Origin: Siphonodentalium dalli
Lineage: Eukaryota > Mollusca > Scaphopoda > Gadilida > Siphonodentaliidae
Assembly: GCA_032622095.1 (NCBI GenBank)
Contig: CP136067.1
Location: 182,190,556 to 182,254,555 of the forward strand
Reading direction: 5' to 3'
Length of the DNA: 64,000 nucleotides
Under the pieces are notes generated by a model. That model had not been told where the DNA came from. It did no database searches and was given only the letters and a program-made list of their open reading frames with translations. The translations under genes were made by a program, and so were the position numbers. Below, one piece after another: positions 29,601 to 35,483 of the stretch (the first letter of the stretch is position 1; each line of letters opens with the position of its first letter).

Positions 29601-30383
29601 TAAAACGCACAATAATTAACAATTACTGCATCGATAAAATTACTTCGTTGCCATACAATACAAGTCAGAAGAAGCGGTATATTGAGGCGCGCCTTTATTG
29701 CGATATTGAGCGCGCTTAATTTCGGAAAAGGCGCGATTATAGCGCAATACCAAAAATATGTAGCGCTTATATTTGCGATATTGAGTGCAAAATATTGCGA
29801 TATTAAGTGCGCAAAATTTCATACAGACCCGATAGTGTTATATTTATATTAGATAAATACTGAGCATATTGTGTACATATAGTTTACATATAGCATTTAC
29901 AACTATAATTATATACAAATCTAAAACATTGTCTCTATTTATGCAATAAACAATATAGAAGAAGCAACAATTTACTTTAAATGTGACAATTTTGAGCGCA
30001 AGATGTCGCAATATTAAGCGCGAAATATTGCGATATTAAGCGCAAAATATTGCAATAATATCGCAAGCGGCGAACTTATAAGCGTTTCCACTTGCATCAA
30101 CTAGTCTTGCAAAATGACAACCCGTCCCACCGGGGGGGGGGGTCACACAAAGCACGACGCAATGTGTAAAGCAGAAATTAGGTAGTATAGGTAGAGAATT
30201 GTCGACATTATTTTCTATCACGTTCATGCTCTTCTATCCATTTGGTCACCTGGTTTCATATTTATTCGACAGATCCTACAGCGATATCGCGTGAAGTATG
30301 TTGGGAAAGAATTGGAGGTAATAACTAACACGATGAATCAGCCAGCAAGCCCACTGCGGTTCGAATTCTCAGAAAGGCGGTGA
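5464..30383 (+). CDS. Mitochondrial-clan cytochrome P450, 5'-incomplete, seven visible exons
   Basis: Haem-thiolate monooxygenase, by family expected in the inner mitochondrial membrane and reduced by adrenodoxin. Seven exons join with matching phases into 368 codons plus stop, against about 500 for the family, so roughly 130 N-terminal residues lie upstream of the window. In order I see: GEDWHKFR (helix C), SMES-IAAVCFNKRVGAL (typical of the CYP10/24/27 group), GGTDTT (I helix), ETHR (ExxR), IPKGTNV, PERW, and FGVGARSCPGRRFA with the haem-ligand Cys. The basic GRRFA after the Cys fits the mitochondrial type. All introns are GT-AG. Intron 3 is 17.9 kb and contains the giant palindrome. The substrate cannot be read from the sequence; CYP10-like is a guess, so no symbol is given. 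Confidence 0.93.
5694..6292. mobile_element. TIR element in P450 intron 1
   Basis: Terminal inverted repeats of ~28 bp: GTCGGTGGGCCTCTAAAAGG on the left and its reverse complement (one or two mismatches) at 6264-6292. 599 bp, no coding capacity. It begins 40 bp after the exon 1 donor. Confidence 0.65.
6953..7718. mobile_element. GTACACTAAATCC MITE split by a nested insertion
   Basis: Left half (6953-7146) carries TACTGTACACTAAATCC; right half (7603-7718) carries its complement, with CAACAAATGAATGAA inverted repeats inside. Relatives at 26200-26440 and 44556-44872 are uninterrupted. Confidence 0.7.
7147..7602. mobile_element. Nested element, TIR GAGGGTATCACCC, 6-bp TSD TCTCAG
   Basis: 456 bp between direct repeats TCTCAG (7141-7146, 7603-7608). 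Ends GAGGGTATCACCCC and GGGGTGATACCCTC. C14 and G-rich runs sit just inside the termini. Internal copies of GGAATTAACTGGTATTCGGG-like sequence. No ORF. Confidence 0.75.
7719..8106. mobile_element. Hairpin-pair MITE, TAACCCTTTACCC ends, copy 1
   Basis: TIR TAACCCTTTACCCAACA / TGTTGGGTAAAGGGTTA. Inside are two ~68-bp near-perfect hairpins (7861-7930, 8009-8077) built on CAATGCATTCTCTTATATA with a GTCGACCATAGG centre; the second is the reverse complement of the first. Ends ~29 bp before P450 exon 2. Confidence 0.85.
8135..8330 (+). CDS. P450 exon 2 (helices E-F region)
   Basis: The acceptor CCTATTTCAG ends at 8134; the donor GTATAT starts at 8331. It completes the split Ser codon and continues IAAVCFNKRVGALDRV, the S(L/M)ES-I...F..R.G.L block that is characteristic of mitochondrial P450s. 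It ends with two bases of an Arg codon (phase 2). A MITE with 68-bp hairpins ends only about 29 bp before this exon, inside the polypyrimidine and branch-point region. Confidence 0.93.
8727..8901. mobile_element. CAAGCCTTGAAATAG MITE, 5'-truncated (P450 intron 2)
   Basis: Contains the GAATGAGG…GAGGGTGAATTTGGTGATG hairpin arms and the right end TATTTCAAGCCTTG. Left third missing. Confidence 0.75.
9037..9196 (+). CDS. P450 exon 3 (start of I helix)
   Basis: The acceptor CACGCACAG ends at 9036; the donor GTATGT starts at 9197. It completes Arg, then runs MAAEYAKEAL to SEFFFGGTDT, giving the first part of the oxygen-activation motif (A/G)GxDTT. It ends in phase 0 directly after Thr. The following intron is 17,902 bp. 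Confidence 0.93.
10512..11014. mobile_element. TTAAAGGCACG MITE, copy 1
   Basis: Ends TTAAAGGCACGGGAGGC and CCTCCTGTACCTTTAA, 503 bp. Shares ~85% identity with 37655-38155, including GAACGCTCTTTAT inverted segments. Confidence 0.8.
11534..11686. mobile_element. 153-bp hairpin MITE with ~41-bp perfect TIRs
   Basis: TTAACCCTTTCAGTGCCAAG continues to a 41-bp arm that is exactly repeated in reverse at 11646-11686. The loop is ~70 bp. TTAA at both ends suits a TTAA-target element (piggyBac-like), by inference only. Confidence 0.85.
11689..11975. repeat. ~73-80-bp tandem repeat, 4 copies
   Basis: Units start GTACACAATC(C/A/T)GATTCGATG at 11689, 11769, 11841 and 11914; length varies by CAA repeats. 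The 138-codon ORF over it is repeat-driven. It forms the left end of a TIR-like element of the AGGTACACAATCCGA family (to about 12290). Confidence 0.85.
13737..14075 (+). repeat. SINE-like repeat block left of the palindrome
   Basis: Begins with TGACCTTCAAGGTCA, then GACCTGGGTAAATATTAGG, CTGTTATGGCTCAAAAGGCC and three 44-bp units AATATACAGGTGGTTTATAA…GGGGTGT (13927-14060), ending TGCGAATCCGC. GTGGTTTATAAC and GTTCGAATCC-like blocks (best at 26495) resemble the A and B boxes of tRNA-derived SINEs; that is inference. Confidence 0.5.
14848..15078 (+). CDS. Hypothetical 76-aa ORF, left arm
   Basis: Starts MTGVYYRELLEVLRLTVEKC and has several Cys/His (NCSLYTQSHATLVVCHTF). The mirror twin has the same translation. 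An AT-rich stretch with ATAAATAATAAA lies about 45 bp upstream. Its first codons share a ~25-bp sequence (CTTCCAATAATTC…CGATAAT on the opposite strand) with the junction of the two zinc-finger ORFs. No homology recognised; absent from the copy at 1-3052. Confidence 0.3.
   Translation: MTGVYYRELLEVLRLTVEKCNVKLEPSRMNCSLYTQSHATLVVCHTFALPNELYYFLGHSYMLFRKHIDLMSEQTS
15499..15777 (+). repeat. Outer ~300-bp module with 92-codon ORF, left arm
   Basis: Open frame starting MNVNNTSARMKSVEHIRNYY. Related modules recur at about 17120-17290 and 17358-17710 in this arm, at 20640-21000, 21000-21240 and 22541-22819 in the other arm, and at 355-715, 715-950 and 2008-2286 in the partial copy. The frame survives in several copies, but other copies have indels (17120 module). 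I treat it as a repeat module and not a proven gene. Confidence 0.5.
15805..16437. repeat. ~20-bp minisatellite, left arm
   Basis: About 30 units of GAGCAAATGAGCAA(A/T/G)AAAAT. It is open in three frames on the minus strand because the unit lacks stops, which produces spurious hydrophobic/Cys-rich 200-codon ORFs (LLICSF, CSFAHF). Confidence 0.9.
17961..18563 (-). CDS. C2H2 zinc-finger/acidic/helical protein, left arm (200 aa)
   Basis: Mirror twin of 19784-20386. I see one amino-acid difference near the N terminus (GIIL versus GIIV). It has the same finger, acidic region and C-terminal helices. AATAAA (TTTATT on the plus strand at 17950-17955) lies directly behind the stop, and a duplicated gene tail lies beyond it (about 17764-17947). 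Confidence 0.65.
   Translation of the reverse strand: MHGCDLCGIILSTNYNLQRHKQIKHGVMSETKPTLFGEDTDESDEAGLDSDEDERGTLSDSEDDTIAGSRTVFGRKKAARCVNEMNTFKSMMKRVIDDVKALSDKFDQLMEEEGVSGEEDDGKAQLERIDTEFSLFLKSYRRLIEYQHRLKTSRIHNAIMKKMVKLTKHGYNNEWAADEAMRKFKKLLAVNLTGEDSDND
18550..18756 (-). CDS. C2H2 zinc-finger/poly-Q ORF, left arm (68 aa)
   Basis: Mirror twin of 19594-19797, transcribed away from the palindrome centre. Same finger and Gln tract, with one extra Gln. It overlaps the next ORF by 14 nt (18550-18563), as in the other arm. The Gln-tract length is one of the few differences between arms. Confidence 0.6.
   Translation of the reverse strand: MKYQCEECLSVYAWQDSLKRHIKVKHTPSEQQQQQQQQQYHQPHQPQQQQQLLIRVMVLPIIRDNARV
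19143..19206. other. CGG-rich loop at palindrome centre
   Basis: A 64-bp unpaired spacer dominated by (CGG)n and CCGCCG blocks in otherwise AT-rich DNA. The flanking stem GCTCTCACCGCCGC / GCGGCGGTGAGAGC pairs perfectly. The loop can itself fold (GGCGGTGTCGCCACCGCC). Extreme GC makes it a likely replication block or assembly weak point. Confidence 0.8.
19539..19548 (+). promoter_or_regulatory. TATA box of right-arm zinc-finger unit
   Basis: CTATATAAAT about 47-54 bp before the ATG at 19594, preceded by a palindromic TAGTTAACTAG. The mirror copy (ATTTATATAG, about 18802-18811) serves the left arm, so the centre acts as a divergent promoter region of roughly 700 bp. Confidence 0.5.
19594..19797 (+). 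CDS. C2H2 zinc-finger/poly-Q ORF, right arm (67 aa)
   Basis: Residues 4-26 form a C2H2 finger (CEEC…HIKVKH), followed by a Gln-rich tract with HQPHQPQQ. The ORF ends in TGA at 19795-19797 and overlaps the next ORF by 14 nt (+1 frame). A TATA box lies 47-54 bp upstream and the start context is AGGAAAATGA. The left-arm twin is 68 aa, differing by one Gln. It is probably a nucleic-acid-binding protein of the element; the family is unknown. It may be the first half of one protein if frameshifting joins it to the next ORF. Confidence 0.6.
   Translation: MKYQCEECLSVYAWQDSLKRHIKVKHTPSEQQQQQQQQYHQPHQPQQQQQLLIRVMVLPIIRDNARV
19784..20386 (+). CDS. C2H2 zinc-finger/acidic/helical protein, right arm (200 aa)
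   Basis: Starts MHGCDLCGIIVSTNY, with finger CDLC…HKQIKH at residues 4-25. An acidic Ser/Asp/Glu stretch (about 38-66) follows, then basic FGRKKAARC, a predicted coiled-coil region (about 80-115), and a conserved C-terminal helical part (about 130-190, KMVKLTKHGYNNEWAADEA) ending EDSDND. AATAAA begins five bases after the stop codon. An in-frame TAA lies four codons upstream of the ATG, so it is not a simple continuation. The C-terminal part is also present in the partial copy at 10-285, so it has been kept open in a second copy. No function recognised. Confidence 0.65.
   Translation: MHGCDLCGIIVSTNYNLQRHKQIKHGVMSETKPTLFGEDTDESDEAGLDSDEDERGTLSDSEDDTIAGSRTVFGRKKAARCVNEMNTFKSMMKRVIDDVKALSDKFDQLMEEEGVSGEEDDGKAQLERIDTEFSLFLKSYRRLIEYQHRLKTSRIHNAIMKKMVKLTKHGYNNEWAADEAMRKFKKLLAVNLTGEDSDND
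20214..20585 (+). repeat. Tandem duplication of the gene tail, right arm
   Basis: The ~185 bp at 20214-20400 (last ~58 codons plus AATAAA) is repeated directly at 20401-20585. The second copy has Glu where the first has Ala (LLE versus LLA), as in the partial copy at 10-285. The mirror duplication is in the left arm (17764-17947 beside 17948-18134). It is absent from the 1-3052 copy. Confidence 0.8.
20392..20397 (+). terminator. AATAAA just after element ORF stop
   Basis: The poly(A) signal begins 6 nt after TAA. A second copy at 20580-20585 follows the duplicated tail. The tight stop-to-signal spacing is typical of compact viral or selfish genes. Confidence 0.5.
21911..22512. repeat. ~20-bp minisatellite, right arm
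   Basis: Mirror of the left-arm array (TTGCTCATTTGCTCATTTT units). Its copy number differs slightly from the left arm, so it is a good place to measure arm divergence. Confidence 0.9.
22541..22819 (-). repeat. Outer ~300-bp module with 92-codon ORF, right arm
   Basis: Mirror copy of the 15499-15777 module with an identical or nearly identical translation. No known domain. Borders carry AAAGGGACACTCATTATGAA and sequences near TATGACACCATTAACG. Confidence 0.5.
23240..23470 (-). CDS. Hypothetical 76-aa ORF, right arm
   Basis: Mirror twin of 14848-15078, reading inward toward the palindrome centre. Nothing further can be said. Confidence 0.3.
   Translation of the reverse strand: MTGVYYRELLEVLRLTVEKCNVKLEPSRMNCSLYTQSHATLVVCHTFALPNELYYFLGHSYMLFRKHIDLMSEQTS
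24062..24135 (+). repeat. SINE-like fragment right of the palindrome
   Basis: GATAGGTGGTTTATAATCGGAGCATGTGTC-type unit (split here: AGGTGGTTTATAATCGG then GCATGTGTC) and AATGCGAATCCG. Same orientation as the block left of the palindrome. Further units at 24960-25200, 25390-25455 and 26460-26515. Confidence 0.5.
24685..24794. repeat. 110-bp hairpin in P450 intron 3
   Basis: Arms AAGAAATACATATACACTGC… and …GCAGTGTATTTATTTCTT, plus an inner GTAGAATTTGACC/AGTCAAATTCTAC stem. Confidence 0.75.
24960..25455 (+). repeat. Second SINE-like block
   Basis: Repeats the 13737-13920 order: GTGACCTTCAAGGTC, GACCTGGGTAAACATTAGG, CTGTTATGGCTCAAAAGGCC, then GTGGTTTATAACC and TATTCGAATCG, twice. The 68-codon ORF at 25165 crosses it and is not considered coding. 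Confidence 0.5.
26200..26440. mobile_element. GTACACTAAATCC MITE, left end missing
   Basis: Central hairpin CAACATGGTA…TACCATGTTG and the right end AAATGGCCGGATTTAGTGTA. The left terminus is not found. Confidence 0.7.
27099..27265 (+). CDS. P450 exon 4 (I helix end to K helix)
   Basis: The acceptor CATTTTAG ends at 27098; the donor GTTAGT starts at 27266. In phase 0 it opens TSGLLGFSLYLLATNPEKQ, completing GGTDTT with the exon 17.9 kb upstream, and ends at KAVLKETH plus two bases of the Arg codon. The Glu of ExxR is in this exon and its Arg is completed by the next. Confidence 0.95.
27391..27694 (+). mobile_element. AAACTCC-ended MITE, copy 2 (P450 intron 4)
   Basis: AAACTCC…GGAGTTT ends, 304 bp, about 85% like the other copies by eye. 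Starts ~125 bp after the P450 exon 4 donor. Confidence 0.75.
28251..28329 (+). CDS. P450 exon 5 (K helix Arg to beta-sheet 1-4)
   Basis: A short 79-bp exon after the acceptor ATGTTTCAG (to 28250); the donor GTAAGT starts at 28330. The first base completes Arg of ETHR, followed by VLPVTPGNARETPADMD and HHIPKG. It ends in phase 0. It carries the R...D..(0-2)..G..IPKG stretch that follows the K helix in this family. An antisense ORF over it has no family resemblance. Confidence 0.92.
28684..29232. mobile_element. AGACCAAGTC palindromic MITE (P450 intron 5)
   Basis: Left AGACCAAGTCTGCTAGGTCG and right GGACCGAGAAGACTTGGTCT form imperfect ~75-bp TIRs. Ends 60 bp before the haem-loop exon. Confidence 0.7.
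29293..29496 (+). CDS. P450 exon 6 (PERW and haem-binding loop)
   Basis: The acceptor TTCTCTCCAG ends at 29292; the donor is a weaker GTGATT at 29497. The 68 codons begin TNVCLHFAWLGKQEKYF, then FIPERWL (meander/PERF equivalent) and PFGVGARSCPGRRFATQE, with the Cys that ligates the haem iron. It ends in phase 0 after ALIK. A palindromic MITE ends about 60 bp upstream. Other-frame ORFs here are shadows. Confidence 0.95.
29651..30093. mobile_element. AGTCAGAAGAAG MITE, copy 1 (P450 intron 6)
   Basis: Starts ACAAGTCAGAAGAAGCGGTA; rich in TTGCGATATTGAGCGC units. Right end degraded near AGCGTTTCCACTTGCAT. Confidence 0.7.
30273..30383 (+). CDS. P450 terminal exon
   Basis: The acceptor TTATTCGACAG ends at 30272; phase 0. 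It encodes 36 residues beginning ILQRYRVKYVGKELEV and ending LRFEFSERR, then TGA at 30381-30383. The ILQ(K/R)YRV stretch and the C-terminal LRFxxR match the end of mitochondrial P450s. It was too short and lacked a start codon for simple ORF listing, and was found by extending ALIK into the next acceptor. Confidence 0.9.
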   Translation: MLQRYRVKYVGKELEVITNTMNQPASPLRFEFSERR

Positions 30384-30389
30384 AAGAAC

Positions 30390-32790
30390 CACACCAACAA
30401 GACCGATACTAGATCGGTTAAGAAGGGGGGTGGTAACAGTTGAATGGAGAATGCAGTGTTAATTTTTGGGAAAAGATTAATCAATACTTACAAAGCGCAG
30501 ACGACCGCCTCTTGTCTTGTTGGAAAGTGTGAACATATGTTTAGTGACAACGCGAATAGGATTTTTTTTATTTTATTTTGTGACATTTGAATTTTGACCG
30601 AAATATTTGTAAACAATAATTTACTGTTGACCTACTTCCTAATAATATCCAATCTAGGTCGAAATTCTGCTCTGCGTTGTCACTATAGATAAGCATTCAA
30701 CCTTTCATATAAGATATGATATGGTCACCTACGTTTTAGTAAACTTTCCTCGAAAATTAACACTGAATTCCCCATCCAAATATTACCAATTTACCTCCCT
30801 CTTAAATGTCAGTTGAATGTGTTCAAATTAGAGACATCGCTTGGTCCGTGTTGATCGCCATTTAGTCGTCACAGTTTATCCTAATAAAGACAGCTGCATC
30901 GCAATATACTCCATTATCACAATGAACAATCAACGGAAGCAGAAGTCATAGTCGATGCATTCTGGGATCGTTCCTAGACCGGAAGATGCCGCTAACTCTC
31001 CGGATGACGCAACTCGCAGCACACGGTAATTTTAATCGATGCATGTATCTGTTTGATTATATATTTTGTGTGCGAATGTTAGACAGTTCCATTAATTTAG
31101 TCAAGCGTACATTTTCAATCTATCACGCAAGCTGCAAAACAGAGTTCAGTCCACTCGCTACGCGATGTCTGAACGCTGCCGGCACATTTGTAATTGAAGT
31201 GTTTTGCTAGTTTCAATTCATTCTGGCTTGATCTAGACATTTTCATATGAATATGGACAGTTCAGTTTCTCAGAATAATGCAGAATGAATTGTAACCTAC
31301 ACAAATCTCAAATAAATAATTGCGACATTTGTTCACATTACGTGTATAGGTGCGGGCAGCGGTAAGTCCTGCGTAGGGGACTGAACTCTGCGTGGAGCTT
31401 GTCTATCACGTTCATGATGAAAACCTACGTCATTCAACCGCTACTACTCATACATTATCATTCGGAAAATATATATGTTTTACTTCCAAATTTCATCTGT
31501 ATATGGCCTGAAGAGCCATCATCATAATTATTGTAACTGCACAATGGCTGTATCTTAATATTTAAAATATATGTATTCTTTACACGACGTTCGCTGTGGA
31601 CAGCGAAATTATGGTTTCATTCAATTAGGTATGCACGTGTAGACAGCGAAGCCACTGTTTCGGCCAATTTAGGTATGTTGACCTCGAAATCAACCACGAT
31701 TTCGGCTAATTAAATATATTTATTGAGAAAACGACGGATGTTTTAAATATTTATATCCAAGACCTCACTCTTGACATGTCATTTCCGCCACACGGGGCGT
31801 AGACTCTCGGTTTTAAGCACTTTTTTATGCGATAACTGTATATATACCTTTAGGAGAAAATTGTTATCCATCACAATCGTTAGTTTATTATTGAACTATA
31901 TTTTGTGTGCAAAAATTGCTTCTCTCTTAAATGTGTCGTTCCCAGGATATGACACAACACATTATGCATTTATAGTCCGCTGTTTAGCTTTGTAAGGAGA
32001 GATATATATCACTTATTTACGTGACATGTGTATACATAATACAAAAGAATGAGAACAATACAATAAACACCCGATATCACGCTTAATATAATATTTTCGC
32101 ATTCGTACAAGGAATATTTTACCTGATAAATCAAATTGACAAAATAAAATTAAAATTGAAAAAATTCATTCTGATTCATTGTATTATATATCTGTTAACA
32201 ATTACTATAATAGGTTTATTATATATATAAAAAGTTCTTTCTTTTGTTGAAAGCGTCGGAGAGGTATATAGATATATGTCGTGGGTAAGATATGATTGTG
32301 TATTAGAACTTCATCAAACTTTCCTTCAGATACCAATTTAGAAATTCTTTCAGGTAGAGATTTTAAGAGGGATACTCGTCAATAATGATAATAGGGGCAG
32401 TGCAAGAGAAATCCATCATGTCTCGTGAATTCTGAATAATGCTATAATAATAATTGTATCTATCAATATTGGAAGAATTATCTCCGCACCACGTACAGTT
32501 ACTTAAATCAGATGAGAGAACAGTTTTGAGTACCATGATACTCTAGACAAAGACTTTGGGGAATTTAATCATAATGTCATTAATTATCAACGAGATAGTA
32601 CACCATTAGAGACATATATTGACTTTCATTTCTGTCGGCCGACCCCGGCCGTTTTGTGTGGTATTTTTTTTGAAAGTCATGAACTGTTTTTTTGGTGTTG
32701 TATGTTTGTGGAAGTCATTTAAAAATAAATCCCATTACAGAAATATGTATATCTCTTTTGATAATCGCAATACAGCTGAAACCATTGTAA
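30390..32790. other. Intergenic, no gene recognised
   Basis: AT-rich; P450 3' flank. ORFs of ~74 codons (30986, 31771) show no family features. AATGCAGAATGAATT at about 31277 recurs near 42008. Confidence 0.4.
30883..30888 (+). terminator. Candidate P450 polyadenylation signal AATAAA
   Basis: First canonical AATAAA I see after the P450 stop, 500 bp downstream. The intervening 3' UTR is AT-rich with no ORF. An earlier non-canonical site cannot be excluded. Confidence 0.45.
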
Positions 32791-33198
32791 TAACCCTTTA
32801 CCCAACAGATGTTTACAGTTATGCCCTGTGCCAATGCATTCTCTTATATATGCGAGTCGACCATAGGTCGCCTCGCATATATAAGAGAATGCATTGGCTT
32901 AACACATTAAAAATTCTAAAATTGTTAAAGAATGTAAGAAAAAATGGTAAAAAGTGTTAAAAAAAGATTTTTTTTAGGCCAATGCATTCTCTTATATATG
33001 CGAGGCGACCTATGGTCGACTCGCATATATAAGAGAATGCATTGGCACAGGGCATAACTGTAACTATCACAATGTGGTCAAGGAGCCGGTTCCAATGATA
33101 TCCATATTTGTATGGTTCTATTGAGACAGACCGAAGATATTTTAGGCTGTTGAAGCTTTATTTGGCAGGTTTTGGCCGGTTTGTTGGGTAAAGGGTTA
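32791..33198. mobile_element. Hairpin-pair MITE, TAACCCTTTACCC ends, copy 2
   Basis: Same termini and paired hairpins (about 32831-32898, 32979-33046), in the opposite internal order to copy 1. The spacer is AT-rich. Confidence 0.85.
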
Positions 33199-33199
33199 A

Positions 33200-35168
33200 T
33201 ACCACTAAGACATCGTCAGATGCAGTCTCCACACGACATTCAATGGAATACAATAGGAACCACCCCAAACCTTACACTCTTTCCATTGTATTATATTAAT
33301 ATGTTTGGGCCGGATTGTCCTTATCTATAATGACATATGAATGCCAGATACATTGAAGTCTTTCTTTTACTGGTGTCATGGGAAAAAAAAATAGTGCGAC
33401 CAATATGGTTCGGTTCAACCTTCGAAATTCCCATGCCCTCGTCCAAGTCTTAACTCATTCAAGCTTTATTCAAACACTCAAATACGTCGCGAGATAGGCA
33501 TAATTTATCGCTTGTTAAACACATTTTATCAACATCGGTGTTATCCCCGGCTTATAGGCACTTGACAGAGTACTATCGTGCGCAATAACAGTGCTGCGCG
33601 TGCGTATACGATAGAGTACAGTACTGCTGGACCCGTCTGCGAGTGTACAGGCTGTACACATCTGACCGTGTTTCACATGTAACCATTATCCATTATAGGT
33701 GAGTGTCTGACAAGGTAACATAATCTTAACAAGACAGAGTTGGGCGGCTGGCTGACGGCCTGACTGCTTTCCGTTTGTCAAATTAAGTTTTAGCCTATCC
33801 CTCATCAAATGTCCCACATTATGAAGGTGGTATATAAAAGTGTGGATTGCATTAGAAAGGGGGTGATGCACAATACAGGGGAGGCGATAATGGTATTATG
33901 ACAAAGGTCCCTAGTTATCATGACATAAATTTTGAAATAGATATCAGAATCTTGACAGAGTTTTAGAATGTCACAGTACCGTCCGATTGACAGAATTTGG
34001 TTTATACCAAAATATCATATGGAAAATTTGGCATGTCAAGCGCATGTCACATAGAGAGAGATTAGTTGGGTGCGAAGCCTGAGCGCCCGGGTTGTCGAAA
34101 AGATCGAGTGATATTCTCCTTCACCCCACGATTTGTTGTTTTTATGTTATCGTAAATATAGCAAATCATCGTGTCCGACCGCGGCAAAGTTTGATGAGGT
34201 AGAGCCCATGATATTTAATATTGGGCATGGTGTGTCCTAGGTGTCCCTTTAAGATGTTTATTTTGTTGAAGGTGCTGAGCGTTCCATGTGGTGCGCTGAA
34301 ATGACAAACGGGGCCCGTGTTCTAATGTTAGAGTGGTGTTAGTTGAGTTTCACCCGCGTGACAAAAGACGTAAATGTACTTTAAGCCAGATATAAGATGG
34401 CGGTCATGCGCGTGAGTACGGAAGAGTACGGTCGGACTCGGCTGCCGGCGCGCACGCCGTACACACTGGGATGCCATGCTGTCGGAATCTTCTTGATCCC
34501 ACGTGTTTATACGAACCGTCTCTGAAATGAATCATCTCCAAAGTACTTTATGTATAATAATAGATCAGAACAATGCGCAATGCATGTTTAAACGTATTAG
34601 CCGCTCATCGAGGCGTCCGTGGGATAATCCATCAATTACTCTTATTACTAGTCTGTGTGTGGGCTACCGATATGTGTTTCAGAGTCTCGCGCATGCGGAT
34701 TATTAATGCTCCGTACGCATTTGCACTCACTTCACGGGTATGTCGGGATTACTGATGCACTGACGGGTAATCGTGTACTTAGGTTAAAATAGCCGCTAAT
34801 CATGTCGACTCGCTTTCTTACTGCTACTTCAGACATATCAGCAATTTTCTATTGCCATATACTTGTTTTCTCCGAGTCAGCAATCTTCCGTTATTGGCTT
34901 GAGGAATTAACATTACCACACTGGCGAATGGCACCCAAAGAAATCTGGATAATGTCTACAAGAAATCAGGAGCACACACGAACCCGAGATGTCCACCTGA
35001 TCTATATTTAACATGATTTAATTCCGGGCTTCTTGTTATATGCACGATCGGAGTTTCTTGTAGACACGGTCTTTGATTCTTTGGGTTTCGTTCGCCCAGT
35101 GATTCCACTTTTTTATGTCTCTCTGACGCTTTATATCGCAGTTGATTTTAAGTTTGGGCTTGTTGTAC
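33200..35168. other. Intergenic; one promoter-like patch only
   Basis: No ORF with recognisable domains. Contains the CpG-rich 34380-34510 segment. ORFs at 34503-34755 overlap in different frames and look incidental. Confidence 0.4.
34380..34510 (+). promoter_or_regulatory. CpG-rich promoter-like patch with AAGATGGCGG
   Basis: AAGATGGCGGTCATGCGC matches the YY1-type initiator/start-codon motif. It is followed by GTGAGT, a good splice donor, five codons after the ATG at 34398. The surroundings (GGCTGCCGGCGCGCACGCCG) are unusually CpG-dense for this window. It could be a first exon of an unseen gene; no downstream exon was identified. Confidence 0.25.
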
Positions 35169-35483
35169 GAACTCCATGCAGCGCCCTCTACGTTAGCACT
35201 GCGATATAACACTGCCACAAGGATGGTACTTTGCGGACCGATGCATCTATTTTTACATATCATCGGAACTATATTTAGTCACCTATTATCTTACTTTGAC
35301 CACCAAAAGTTTGCAATAATGACAATTCTTTCGGTATTGATAAGAACAACACAGGCTGAGCCGGACATAGACAATTTTAATCCTAAAACATAAGAACTAA
35401 GAACGCGTAAGAAATCGTTACCAAATGTCCTTATGGCAGTGATATCTCAGTGGGGCGGTGGGAGATAACTCTGCCTGCAATTT
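35169..35483 (+). mobile_element. AAACTCC-ended MITE, copy 3
   Basis: Same family, with GCAGCGCCCTCTACGTTAGC near the start and GGGAGATAACTCTGCCTG near the end. Confidence 0.75.
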
